Assembly: GCA_045046885.1 (NCBI GenBank) | Contig: JASFYX010000011.1 | Location: 48,548-112,547, forward strand | Reading direction: 5' to 3' | DNA length: 64,000 bases | DNA from: CG1-02-35-72 sp045046885 | GTDB taxonomy: Bacteria; Bacteroidota; Bacteroidia; Flavobacteriales; Flavobacteriaceae | Shown here: piece by piece, positions 27,410-36,679 of the stretch | Layout: the number at the start of each line of letters is the position of its first letter | Position numbering within the stretch: position 1 is the first letter of the stretch | The notes under the pieces: model-generated | Seen by the model: the letters and a program-made list of their open reading frames with translations, nothing else | Told to the model about the DNA's origin: nothing | Databases searched by the model: none | Position numbers and translations under genes: made by a program

Positions 27410-28775
27410 TTTCTTTGGCTAATCTTTCTTGTTCTAATTTTTCTGCTAAACGTTTGGAGATAATAGGTTGAATGAGTGTTTTATGGGGGTTTATCTTTAC
27501 AAAAGGATACAATTCTAAATCTTCGCCCATTGTGTCTTGTAGATTTGGATATTTATTAACACCTATAAAAGACGATTCACCCGTATCAAATTGTATTTGT
27601 TCTTTCTCTGCATTCTCAATTATTTTACGCTGAATAACACCTGCAAATAATTGATTGACAAAACCTTTTTTCTGTTCTATTTCTTTAAATATGTGCAAGG
27701 CTTTTTCGGCTATTTGAACACTCAAGGTCTCTACATATAAAGTGCCTTTTACAGCTTCTTTTGCTTCTTTAAAATAGCTTTCTTCTTGTAAAATAAGTAA
27801 TTGATTTCGGCCAATACGCTCACCAAAAGCATTTGACTTATGAAAAATAGTATCGTAAGCCACATTTCCTACAACATCTGCACCACCTAAAATAGCACTC
27901 ATACATTCTGTTGTAGTGCGTAACATGTTGACATTATAATCGTAAATTGATTTATTGCGCAAACTCGGCTCTGCAAAAATAGACAGCTTAAAATCGAATT
28001 TATATTCTTTAATAAGCACGTCAAATAAATATCTAAAGGCACGTAATTTGGCAATTTCTAAAAAATAATTATTGCCAATCGCGAAATTTACATTTATCTT
28101 TTTTGATTTTGGCTCAGGGAAAATAGCCGATTCAAAAGTGTTTAAATACTCGTTTACATGAGCCAAAGCATAAGCTACTTGTTGTACTGTGTTGGCTCCC
28201 GCATTTTGATACACATCGACATTGACGGCTAAAACAGAACTATTTTTAGAGGCTTTTGCTAATATTTGTGCTACATTTTTATGATCATTAGCATTATTTT
28301 TAAACCAATTTCCTGTGCTGACTAAATGACCAATAATATCGATATTTAAAGCACATTTATACGATTTTACATACGTTAAGAGGTCGGTAATAAAACTCTG
28401 AGACAGAAAATTAAACTTAAAAAAAATAGGACATGACTCTGAGATGTCTTTAAAAAGCACTTCAAAATCAAATGGCGCATCGGCTATAAACCTAAGTGCT
28501 GTGGCGCCTTTTTCTAAAGCTTCTTTTGCCAATTTATTAGCTATTGAAGTGTCGTCTATAAAAACAGTTTGACATATTTTAAAAGACTCAGCTGGTAACT
28601 CAACTGGCAAATATTGAGCAGTATCTTTATGGTAAAAAGGATTTATAGTCAATCCTTCATTGGTATGCGTTAGTAAAGTTTTATTATAATCGGCGCCTTT
28701 TAAATCGAACTGAATTTTTTGTTTCCATTGCTTTTCAGAAACAGGGCTGAATTCTTCAAAACTAAGCTTGGTCAT
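27402..28775 (-). CDS. mutA: methylmalonyl-CoA mutase small subunit
   Basis: The 457-residue protein is the non-catalytic partner of MutB. It resembles the mutase barrel (GADVVGNVAYDTIFH, ERIGRNQLLILQEES) but lacks the DxHxxG cobalamin motif and ends where that domain would begin. The gene lies 2 bases after the FtsB/DivIC-like gene and overlaps mutB, so all four genes from udk form one operon. Confidence 0.92.
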   Translation of the reverse strand: MTKLSFEEFSPVSEKQWKQKIQFDLKGADYNKTLLTHTNEGLTINPFYHKDTAQYLPVELPAESFKICQTVFIDDTSIANKLAKEALEKGATALRFIADAPFDFEVLFKDISESCPIFFKFNFLSQSFITDLLTYVKSYKCALNIDIIGHLVSTGNWFKNNANDHKNVAQILAKASKNSSVLAVNVDVYQNAGANTVQQVAYALAHVNEYLNTFESAIFPEPKSKKINVNFAIGNNYFLEIAKLRAFRYLFDVLIKEYKFDFKLSIFAEPSLRNKSIYDYNVNMLRTTTECMSAILGGADVVGNVAYDTIFHKSNAFGERIGRNQLLILQEESYFKEAKEAVKGTLYVETLSVQIAEKALHIFKEIEQKKGFVNQLFAGVIQRKIIENAEKEQIQFDTGESSFIGVNKYPNLQDTMGEDLELYPFVKINPHKTLIQPIISKRLAEKLEQERLAKENV

Positions 28776-28777
28776 AT

Positions 28778-29095
28778 TTATTTTTTTACTGTATCAAACT
28801 CAATTATATAAACATCTTCGCTATCGCGTTTAAAAAAATAGGTTTCGCGACCATATTTTTCGAGTTTATTACTGTCTCTTAATTGATTGATAATTTTTTT
28901 ATCTCTTGCTATCTCTTTAGAATAGTAATTAATAGATTTTTCTAATTTGTTTATTTCTTTATTTAAATCACGATGAGTAAGGTAAGAATTTTCATCAAAA
29001 AAAAGCATCCAAACAATAAAAACAATTAAAATAAGTACGTATTTATTACTTAATATATTAACGAATTTATTTTGACGGATTTGCTTAAATATCAT
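28778..29095 (-). CDS. septum formation initiator (FtsB/DivIC-like)
   Basis: The 105-residue protein has a single membrane helix (about residues 20-33) and then a coiled coil (LNKEINKLEKSINYYSKEIARDKKIINQLRD) and a YGRETYFFKRDSEDVYIIE tail, the usual plan for FtsB/DivIC proteins in the divisome. It starts within the last four bases of udk (ATGA), so the two are translationally coupled. Confidence 0.85.
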   Translation of the reverse strand: MIFKQIRQNKFVNILSNKYVLILIVFIVWMLFFDENSYLTHRDLNKEINKLEKSINYYSKEIARDKKIINQLRDSNKLEKYGRETYFFKRDSEDVYIIEFDTVKK

Positions 29096-29697
29096 AAACG
29101 CTCATTGATAACAGTTCTTACAATATCTACGGCTACGGTATTGTAGCGGTCATTCGGAATAATTATATCGGCAAAGTTTTTAGTAGGCTCAATAAATTGC
29201 TGATGCATAGGCTTTAAAGTCTCTTGATAACGTGTTAACACTTCATTTATATCTCTACCACGTTCGGTAATATCGCGTCTTGTACGGCGGATAAGGCGTT
29301 CATCGGCATCGGCATGTACAAATATTTTTATATCGAATAAGTCTCGTAATTCTTTGTTGTTAAAAATCAAAATACCTTCAACAATTATTACTTTTCTAGG
29401 ATGTGTAACCAGTGTATCTGACGTACGGTTATGCGTTACAAAAGAATATACGGGCTGCTCTACAATTTCGCCTTTTTTTAAGGCTTTAAGATGCGACACT
29501 AAAAGATCAAAATCTATAGCTTTAGGGTGGTCGAAGTTAATTTTTGTCCGTTCTTTATAAGACAAATTTGAGTTTTCGCTATAATAAGAGTCTTGAGAAA
29601 TAACGGTCACCTCATCGGCAGGTAACTCGTTTAAAATTTGGTTTACAACAGTTGTTTTACCGCTTCCTGTGCCGCCGGCAATTCCAATTATAAGCAT
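29092..29697 (-). CDS. udk: uridine kinase
   Basis: The 201-residue protein has the P-loop GIAGGTGSGKTT, the QDSYYSE segment, NFDHPKAIDFDLL, a VEGILIF Walker-B-like strand and the RRTRRDITERGRD lid, typical of uridine kinase. It phosphorylates uridine and cytidine to the monophosphates in pyrimidine salvage. It is the first gene of the udk-ftsB/divIC-mutA-mutB operon. Confidence 0.94.
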   Translation of the reverse strand: MLIIGIAGGTGSGKTTVVNQILNELPADEVTVISQDSYYSENSNLSYKERTKINFDHPKAIDFDLLVSHLKALKKGEIVEQPVYSFVTHNRTSDTLVTHPRKVIIVEGILIFNNKELRDLFDIKIFVHADADERLIRRTRRDITERGRDINEVLTRYQETLKPMHQQFIEPTKNFADIIIPNDRYNTVAVDIVRTVINERL

Positions 29698-29767
29698 ATC
29701 TATAAATTTATTTTTTACAAATTTATGAAATTAAATGGGGAAATAAATAGCTAAATAAATCCTATTT

Positions 29768-30796
29768 TTACTTGATACCAAAACATTTAGTGCTTTCGCG
29801 TTCTAACAAAGTTGTTTTTATATATTTTTTTTGGAAAGTTCCTCTTTGTTCTTTATTTAGCCTGTCTATTAAAAGCTCAGTTGCAATTACACCCAATTTT
29901 ATACCATTTTGATTTAAAGTCGTTAAAGAAGGGCTGATGTTTTTAGCTACTTTATCGCTAAGATAGCCAATAACAGCCATGTCTGTAGGGATTGTAATGC
30001 CAACAAATTTAGCAGCTCTATAAGTTGCAAAAACAGCATCTTCATCTAGAGCCAAAATACCGTCTATTTTTTGTTTTTTAAGCAGTTTGGCAATTTTTAT
30101 ATCTATAATGGTATTTTTCACCGTAATCATGTGTGATTCCTTTATGCTTAAATTGGACTCTCTTAATGCTTTTTTATATCCTTTTTTTCTTTGCTTACCT
30201 ACACTTAGGTGGTCTATAGTAGATACTAAAGCTATGTCATTACAGCCTAATTCAATAAGGCGTTTGGTTGCCATACAAACAGCCTCTTTATCGTTAACAA
30301 TTACTTGGTTACATATTAAATCTTTTGTTACCCTATCAAACATTACAACAGGCTTATCTTGTTCAATAATACCTTTAATGTGATCTATTTGTTTAAGGAC
30401 TTGCGTTTCTTCTGCCAAGGCTATTATAAAACCATCAACTAAGCCATTTTCTAATAAAGCTACCGAATTTAGTTCTTTCTCTATAGATTCATAAGACATA
30501 CAAGTAATAATACTGTAATTTTTAGAAGAAGCTGCTTTTTCTATACCTCTTAATACCCTAGCGAAAAAAAAATTTTGAATACTTGGTACAATAACACCAA
30601 TTGTTTTTGTTTTACCGCTTTTTAGATTAATAGCTAGCTTATTTGGCCTATAATGGTGCTTTGAAGCATATCTTTGGATTTTTATTTTGGTAGCTTCACT
30701 TATCTCTTTACTGTCATTGAGAGCCTTAGAAACTGTAGATTTAGATACACCTAAATTCTTGGCTATTTCGCTTATATTTATTTTCTTATTTGGCAC
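29768..30796 (-). CDS. LacI family transcriptional regulator
   Basis: The 342-residue protein has an N-terminal LacI helix-turn-helix (ISEIAKNLGVSKSTVSKALN) and hinge, then a periplasmic-binding-protein-like domain (IGVIVPSIQNFFFARVLRGIE, MFDRVTKDL, DGILALDEDAVFATYRAAK). In Bacteroidetes such regulators control sugar uptake loci. No sugar gene is next to it. The only neighbour upstream is a broken T9SS gene, so its original target may be lost. Confidence 0.9.
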   Translation of the reverse strand: MPNKKINISEIAKNLGVSKSTVSKALNDSKEISEATKIKIQRYASKHHYRPNKLAINLKSGKTKTIGVIVPSIQNFFFARVLRGIEKAASSKNYSIITCMSYESIEKELNSVALLENGLVDGFIIALAEETQVLKQIDHIKGIIEQDKPVVMFDRVTKDLICNQVIVNDKEAVCMATKRLIELGCNDIALVSTIDHLSVGKQRKKGYKKALRESNLSIKESHMITVKNTIIDIKIAKLLKKQKIDGILALDEDAVFATYRAAKFVGITIPTDMAVIGYLSDKVAKNISPSLTTLNQNGIKLGVIATELLIDRLNKEQRGTFQKKYIKTTLLERESTKCFGIK

Positions 30797-30852
30797 ACCC
30801 TAAAGATAATAAAAATATAAATTTAATATTGTTAAAATTAAATTTTAAAATT

Positions 30853-31232
30853 ATGTGTTTAAAAAATATCACTTTTATTTTTCCCCTTACTATTTTACTA
30901 CTGTAGCACAGCAATTTAAACGTGTAGAATCCCAAGTTAATGTTGCTACTATTTAAAATAATAATGGTGTGGCTGTAGGCTATTATGATTTAGATGGCAA
31001 CTTATATATGGTAGTTTATCCCAATTTGGTAAACACTTCAAAAGAAATTACTATTACCAATACAAACTCAGATAAGCTTTTTACACTTTTTGACCTTTTA
31101 GACCGTAAAATACCTACGCAACAAATTTTTAATGCTGGTAGAAATGACACAACATCAAAAATAGGACACTTATCAAAAGGCATTTACCTCCTAAAATCTA
31201 AAAATACTTCTTTTAAAATAGTTGTGAATTAA
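30853..31232 (+). pseudogene. degraded T9SS-secreted protein gene
   Basis: An ATG at 30853 opens a signal-peptide-like stretch (CLKNITFIFPLTILLL) that runs into a TAG. In another frame the sequence continues as TVAQQFKRVESQVNVATI, with the expected signal cleavage and Gln, and then hits a TAA at about 30955. The same frame then carries YPNLVNTSKEITI, LFDLLDRKI, LSKGIYLLKS and KIVVN, a clear type A sorting domain. So there is one frameshift and one internal stop, and the central domain is absent. Confidence 0.7.
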
Positions 31233-31305
31233 TAAATTTTCAGGATTTGCATAATCCTAATAAACCCTCATTGTAAATAAAAAAGTAAAGGCTGTCGCCT
31301 TTTCC

Positions 31306-31387
31306 TTTTTTTGTATCCAATACGCTTACTCAAATGAATTTGAGACGCTTTTGGATACAAAAAAAGTGATACAATGCATCACTTTTT
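31306..31387. repeat. 15-base long hairpin followed by terminator hairpin, 3' of tRNA-Pro(GGG)
   Basis: TTTTTTTGTATCCAA at 31306-31320 pairs perfectly with TTGGATACAAAAAAA at 31351-31365. Inside is a smaller CTCAAA/TTTGAG stem at 31329-31344. It is followed by a second hairpin, AAAAAGTGAT/ATCACTTTTT at 31361-31387, that overlaps the A tract and looks like the terminator of the minus-strand tRNA. From 31233 to 31305 I see nothing. Confidence 0.75.
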
Positions 31388-31394
31388 TGCTTAG

Positions 31395-31469
31395 TCGGGA
31401 TGACAGGATTTGAACCTGCGACCACACGGCCCCCAGCCGTGTACGCTAACCGGACTGCGCCACATCCCG
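31395..31469 (-). tRNA. tRNA-Pro (GGG)
   Basis: Reading the minus strand, the 75-base sequence folds as a cloverleaf. It has acceptor CGGGATG/CATCCCG with discriminator A, a D arm with AGTCCGGTTAGCGT, anticodon stem CACGG/CCGTG with loop CTGGGGG giving anticodon GGG, and a T arm with GGTTCAAATCC. No CCA is encoded. Confidence 0.95.
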
Positions 31470-31527
31470 AATAATTTACTATTCTTTTATTTCAAACTCA
31501 ATTAAATTGAGTTACTCGTTTCTCTTG

Positions 31528-31626
31528 TCGGGATGATCACGCTTTTAGCGTGACAACCATCACGGCCCCTAGCCGTGTACGCTAACCGGATCTTGGTTTA
31601 TCCCGAGTCTTCGGGGCCACATCCCG
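31528..31626 (-). pseudogene. tRNA-Pro-like relic with substituted D and T arms
   Basis: On the minus strand this segment keeps the tRNA-Pro acceptor stem (CGGGATG/CATCCCG plus A), the TCCGGTTAGCGTA piece and the anticodon arm CACGG/CCGTG, whose loop reads CTAGGGG. Where the tRNA has the D-arm bases CGCAG there are 26 bases with a CCCGA/TCGGG hairpin. In place of the T arm is a TCACGCT/AGCGTGA hairpin with no TTCAAAT loop. It is 58 bases upstream of tRNA-Pro(GGG), with an AACTCAAT/ATTGAGTT hairpin between (31495-31513). It cannot be a normal tRNA. Confidence 0.7.
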
Positions 31627-31855
31627 AATAATGGAGTGCAAAAATAACATTTTGTTTTTTATATTTAAAAGTAAAAGGTTTAAAAATTTTTACGTGTTAA
31701 AAATATGTACTTATGACTATTTGCCCTCTCGTAAATAGACTTTAAAACCACATGTAAAGTGTTAAATATTTATACTTTATTTGCTTCATCTTTATATTAT
31801 TGCTATTTTTAGACAATCGGCCAATATCTTATCTACTTAATTTAAAGATATTATT

Positions 31856-34360
31856 ATGAAAAAAATGGACTCACTTTTAAAACGTTTTATCACATTATCT
31901 GTCACTTTATTTATTACTTCTTTTATTTTTTCTCAAACAACAAATAACACATTACACGAGATTAAAGGTAAGGTTACCTATCGCAACTTACCACTCTCTA
32001 ATGTTAATCTTGTGATTAAAGGAACACAAAAGGGGACTAAGACAGATTCTCAGGGAAAATATGTTATAAAAGCCAAGACAGGAGACACCCTTGTTTATAC
32101 TTATGTGGGCTTTAATGCCGTCTCTATTATTATTGAAGATATTACCACTGTTTTGAATATTGAAATGGATACACATATAAGCGAATTAAAAACCGTTGTC
32201 ATTACTAAAAATGTTAAAAAAGTAGAAGATTTACATAAAGTAATGAATGTTGATATTAAAACATCTTTCGGCAATTTTAATCCGTTAAGTTATGGTAGAT
32301 CTGTTCTTCATTTAAATAATAGTGACTTAAAAATGCGAGACAACTCTTCGCTTGAGGCAGCTTTATCTGGTATATCCACTAGAATTATCAGTTCGGCACC
32401 TCCAGATAGAATACTTTATATTAGAAAAACACCTGCAAGATATGAAATAGATGGTCTACTATATGAAAGAACTCCTGCTCTTAATTTTGATATAATTGAA
32501 CAGGTTTTTATTATTAAAGATAGAGCTTTAGTTATTGTACGCACCAAAAATGCTCCAGAATATCTTAAGAAAAAGAGAGATGAAATAATCGAAAAAAATA
32601 AAAACCATAATTACTACAAAAACGACGCTGTAACCCTAAAAAAGAAAGTTATACTTTCTGCAGCTCACCAAACTTTGCCTAAGAAAAGTGTTATTTTAAA
32701 AGAAATTAGTGGAAAAATAACCTATCTCAACAAACCTTTACCCGATGTAAATATTAAAATAAAAAATAGAGGTACAAGAACCGATGTTAAGGGGAATTAT
32801 ATAATTAAAGCAGAAATTGGCGCTATTATTCAGTACAGCCATTTAGGATTTAAAACAATATCACTTATTGTTGAAGATGTTACTAAGGTTTTAAACATCA
32901 ATATGATTCCTAAAACAACCATACTAAACAAAGTAGAAGTTACTGCCAATGTGTCTAGAGGTAAAACCTTAGAACTAACACAAAAAGCCGAAAAAAAATT
33001 CAACTCTTCAAGAGGTGCTATAGACCCCAAAAAGGCAGGTTATACTGTATCTTTTGTGGGAGGTGACGATATTGAACCTGCGGCTATTTCAATTAAACAA
33101 GCGCTAGTGGGTAAAATAACCGGTTATAGTATTAACCGAGAGAATGGAAAAGCTTTTTTAAGAGGTAGTGGAATGGTAATTAATTACCCCCTTCCAGCTC
33201 TTTGGGAAGTTGACGGAATAATGTTTGACGATGCCCCCGAATTTCTTGAATTATCTCAAATTATTGATGTTCATGCTTTAAAATCTTTGGCATCTACTAC
33301 ACTTTATGGGTCAAAAGGCGCAGGAGGTGTTATTGTTATTAGAACTAAAAATGGCAATTTTAATCCTCAGGAATCTAACCTTAAAAAAATTACCGAAAAA
33401 TACACCAACAAAAACTATTACGCCAATGATGCCGTAGCCTTAAATACAAAATCGTCATCAACTAATGTGTATACACTTAAAATGCAAAGCTTTAACAATA
33501 TACAAAAAGCTTATAACTACTATAACGAAACATTAAAAGGTAACTTACCAGATTACGATACCTATTTAAGTATTGCCCAAACATTTAACACCTATTACAA
33601 CAACACTAATGTAACATTACAAATATTAGAGGACGTTGCTAATATGAACAACAAAAACCCCGAAGTTCTTAAAACCATCGCTTACCAATTACAAGCACTT
33701 GGTTTTAAAAAAGAAACTATTAAAACCTATGAGAATATTTTTAAATTAAGACCTACTTATGCACAATCTTATCGCGATTTGGCTAATGCTTATCTAGAAA
33801 ACGATCAATACAAAAAAGCGTGGCGCATGTATATGAGCTACTTATTCAAAGGTAATAATGTAAGTGGTGAAGGAATAGGACAAACGTTATACAACGAAAT
33901 GGAATGGCTCTATTTTAACAGAAAAAATCAAACAGCCATTAAAGAGAGGTTTATTCCAAAAAATAAAAATATAACTGAGTTTAGAAACGATGTTAGGCTC
34001 GTTTTTGAATGGAATACTTCAGAAGCCGAGTTTGATTTAGAATTTGTAAATCCCGATAAGCGCGCTTATGTATTTGAGCACAGTTTAGAAAAGAATCAAA
34101 CTTTAATTACAGACGAAAAGAAAAAAGGCTACTCTAGTAAAGAGTTTTTTATAGACGACATAGGCAAAGGCGAATGGCTTGTAAATATTACCTATAAAGG
34201 CAACAAAAAACCGGAATCAACCCATTTCAAAGTGAGTCAGTATTTTAATTGGGGTAAATCTAATCAGTTTAAAAAAACAGCTGTATATGTGTTAAAAAAT
34301 GAACGCCAAAAAATTCAATTGTTTAAACTCAATAAACAATTATTAGTTACCACCAAATAA
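31856..34360 (+). CDS. duplicated carboxypeptidase-like + TonB-plug-like protein with TPR region, no barrel
   Basis: The 834-residue protein has a signal peptide ending IFS with Gln next. Residues 35-117 form a carboxypeptidase-D-regulatory-like domain, and about 150-230 a degenerate plug domain (SLEAALSGI, YEIDGLLYE, VIVRTKN). The same pair recurs at about 281-365 and 403-500, the second plug being much better kept (ALWEVDGIMFDD, TTLYGSKGAGGVIVIRTKNG). TPR-like helices follow (530-660) and then a beta-rich C-terminal domain. No 22-strand barrel exists, so it is not a TonB receptor. It may interact with SusC-like partners, which is speculation. Confidence 0.7.
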   Translation: MKKMDSLLKRFITLSVTLFITSFIFSQTTNNTLHEIKGKVTYRNLPLSNVNLVIKGTQKGTKTDSQGKYVIKAKTGDTLVYTYVGFNAVSIIIEDITTVLNIEMDTHISELKTVVITKNVKKVEDLHKVMNVDIKTSFGNFNPLSYGRSVLHLNNSDLKMRDNSSLEAALSGISTRIISSAPPDRILYIRKTPARYEIDGLLYERTPALNFDIIEQVFIIKDRALVIVRTKNAPEYLKKKRDEIIEKNKNHNYYKNDAVTLKKKVILSAAHQTLPKKSVILKEISGKITYLNKPLPDVNIKIKNRGTRTDVKGNYIIKAEIGAIIQYSHLGFKTISLIVEDVTKVLNINMIPKTTILNKVEVTANVSRGKTLELTQKAEKKFNSSRGAIDPKKAGYTVSFVGGDDIEPAAISIKQALVGKITGYSINRENGKAFLRGSGMVINYPLPALWEVDGIMFDDAPEFLELSQIIDVHALKSLASTTLYGSKGAGGVIVIRTKNGNFNPQESNLKKITEKYTNKNYYANDAVALNTKSSSTNVYTLKMQSFNNIQKAYNYYNETLKGNLPDYDTYLSIAQTFNTYYNNTNVTLQILEDVANMNNKNPEVLKTIAYQLQALGFKKETIKTYENIFKLRPTYAQSYRDLANAYLENDQYKKAWRMYMSYLFKGNNVSGEGIGQTLYNEMEWLYFNRKNQTAIKERFIPKNKNITEFRNDVRLVFEWNTSEAEFDLEFVNPDKRAYVFEHSLEKNQTLITDEKKKGYSSKEFFIDDIGKGEWLVNITYKGNKKPESTHFKVSQYFNWGKSNQFKKTAVYVLKNERQKIQLFKLNKQLLVTTK

Positions 34361-34501
34361 CACTCATATTGCTCTTAAGAAATTTCTTTAGGACTCGTTT
34401 AGAGAAATGATAAAAATCATTTTCGTTTAATTTATAAACCTTAATTTTAAACTTTCTAAACACATTTACTTTGACTAACCTATTTTTTAAAAATAACAAT
34501 T

Positions 34502-36607
34502 ATGAAAACAAGAATTTTATTTGTTCTAGCAAGTTTTCTCTTGCTAAGCGCGTGTAACATGAAACAAAAAACCCAAACTAAAAACCCTTTATTAAGTGAG
34601 TGGCATACACCTTTTGGTGTACCGCCTTTTGATATAATTAAAAGCGCCGATTATTTACCGGCTATCCGTGTAGGCATAAAAGAACACAATACAGAAATTG
34701 AAGCCATCGTTAATAACAAAAAAGTTCCCAATTTTAAAAATACTATTGAAGCCTTAGAGTTGAGTGGCACCACTTTAAATAAAATTACCCGTGTTTTTTA
34801 TGCAGTTAGAGGTGCTAATACAGACGACACCTTAAATGAAACAGGCAAAACTTTAGCTCCTGAATTATCTAAACATTGGGATAATATTAATTTAAATCCC
34901 AAACTTTTTAAAAGAGTTGATGCTGTTTATAAGCAAAAAGAAAAATTAAATTTAAGTGCCGAAGAAATGCGCCTGTTAGAAGAAACTTATAAAGGTTTCA
35001 TTAGAGCCGGTGTTAACCTCAGCGCAGAAAAACAAACTCAATTGCGTAAACTTAACAGCCGCTTGGCTGTATTATCTCAAAAATTTGGCGATAACCTGCT
35101 AAAAGAAACCAATAATTTTGAATTGTATGTTACCAATCCTAAAGATTTAGGAAATGCGTCGCAAAGTTTACGTGCTGTGGCCGCTAAAGAAGCTAAAAAA
35201 AGAGGTCATAAAGAAGGCTGGTCTTTTACCTTACAACGCCCCAGTATAAATCCGTTTTTACAAGCCTCTCCTAACAGAGCTTTACGTAAAAAAATATTTG
35301 ACGGTTATGCTATGCGTGGTAACAATGATAATGCTAACGATAATAAAGCTGTTTTAGAAGAAATGGCTTCTATCAGGGTCAAATTAGCACATTTAAAAGG
35401 CTATAAAACACATGCTGCATATATTTTATCTGATAATATGGCCGAAACACCTCAAGCTGTTTATGATTTTATGGATAAATTGTGGGAGCCTGCCCTAAAT
35501 CGTGCTAAAAGAGAACGCAACGCCTTAGCTAAAATGATGAAAAAAGAAGGTGTTAAAGGCACATTTGATGCGAGCGATTGGCGTCATTATGTCGGAAAAT
35601 TGAGAAAAGAAAAATACAATTTTGATGAAGAAGAAACGCGTCCTTATTTTGAATTTACGGCTGTTAGGCAAGGTGTTTTTATGTTGGCAAACAAATTATT
35701 CGGACTTACTTTTAAACCTTTAAACAATGTTCCTAAATGGCATAAAGATCAACAGGTTTTTGAGGTTTTAGAAGCCGATGGTAGTCATCTTGGAGTTATC
35801 TATATGGATTTCTTTGCACGCGAAAGCAAAAGAGGCGGTGCTTGGATGAATGCATTAAGAAGTCAGTCTAATGTCAATAAAATGGTGTATCCTATTGTAA
35901 CGACCAATTTTAATTTTCCACCACCAACAAAAGATACGCCTTCTTTGCTGTCTTTTACAGAAGCACAAACTTGTTTTCACGAATTTGGTCATGCCTTACA
36001 CGGCTTGTTTTCTAAAGTAAAATACCAATCGCTTTCAGGCACAAACGTCCCAAGAGATTTTGTTGAGTTTCCATCTCAGGTTATGGAAAATTGGATGAGT
36101 GAACCCGATGTTTTAAAACTCTATGCTAAACATTATAAAACAGGAAAAGTTATTCCTGAAGAAATGATTAAACGCATGAACGACGCAAACGATTTTAACG
36201 AAGGATTTAGAACTGTAGAATATATGGCTGCCGCTTACTTAGATATGGCTTGGCATACTTTACAAGATACTACACTTCAAAAATCGAATGCTTTTGAGAA
36301 AAAAGAAATGAACAGATTAAGGTTAATTAAAGAAATTATTCCACGTTATCGCAGCCCCTATTTTGCTCATATTTTTAGTGGCGGTTATTCTGCAGGTTAT
36401 TACAGTTATTTGTGGTCGGCTGTTTTAGATGCTGATGCTTTTCAAGCCTTTAAAGAAACCGGAAATGTTTTTGACCAAGCTACTGCTAAAAAATACAGAC
36501 ATATGTTAAGTCAAGGAGGCACCAAAAAAGGTATGGATTTATATAAAGAATTTAGAGGACGTGCTCCTAAAATTGATGCACTTATTAAAAAAAGAGGCTT
36601 AAAATAA
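34502..36607 (+). CDS. M3 family metallopeptidase (peptidyl-dipeptidase Dcp-like), lipoprotein
   Basis: The 701-residue protein has a lipoprotein signal (FLLLSAC, Cys18), so it is in the envelope. The zinc motif HEFGHALHG starts at about residue 493, within the usual TEAQTCFHEFGH context. Other M3/Dcp signatures are YMDFFARESKRGGAW, the downstream FVEFPSQVMENW, and SGGYSAGYYSYLWS near the C terminus. It cleaves dipeptides from peptides. Length fits the Dcp group. Confidence 0.92.
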   Translation: MKTRILFVLASFLLLSACNMKQKTQTKNPLLSEWHTPFGVPPFDIIKSADYLPAIRVGIKEHNTEIEAIVNNKKVPNFKNTIEALELSGTTLNKITRVFYAVRGANTDDTLNETGKTLAPELSKHWDNINLNPKLFKRVDAVYKQKEKLNLSAEEMRLLEETYKGFIRAGVNLSAEKQTQLRKLNSRLAVLSQKFGDNLLKETNNFELYVTNPKDLGNASQSLRAVAAKEAKKRGHKEGWSFTLQRPSINPFLQASPNRALRKKIFDGYAMRGNNDNANDNKAVLEEMASIRVKLAHLKGYKTHAAYILSDNMAETPQAVYDFMDKLWEPALNRAKRERNALAKMMKKEGVKGTFDASDWRHYVGKLRKEKYNFDEEETRPYFEFTAVRQGVFMLANKLFGLTFKPLNNVPKWHKDQQVFEVLEADGSHLGVIYMDFFARESKRGGAWMNALRSQSNVNKMVYPIVTTNFNFPPPTKDTPSLLSFTEAQTCFHEFGHALHGLFSKVKYQSLSGTNVPRDFVEFPSQVMENWMSEPDVLKLYAKHYKTGKVIPEEMIKRMNDANDFNEGFRTVEYMAAAYLDMAWHTLQDTTLQKSNAFEKKEMNRLRLIKEIIPRYRSPYFAHIFSGGYSAGYYSYLWSAVLDADAFQAFKETGNVFDQATAKKYRHMLSQGGTKKGMDLYKEFRGRAPKIDALIKKRGLK

Positions 36608-36627
36608 TATCGTTTCTAAATCTAAAT

Positions 36628-36653
36628 AAAAAGGGTGCTTTAGCACCTTTTTT
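36628..36653 (+). terminator. intrinsic terminator of the M3 peptidase gene
   Basis: AAAAAGGGTGCT and AGCACCTTTTTT form a GC-rich stem with a short TT loop and a T tract, 20 bases after the stop codon. Confidence 0.85.
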
Positions 36654-36679
36654 ATTTTTACTGTGGTTTTGAAGCAAGC

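Noticed and set aside
31856..34360. TonB-dependent receptor
   Set aside because: It has plug-like domains but no region long enough for a 22-strand barrel and no C-terminal aromatic barrel end.
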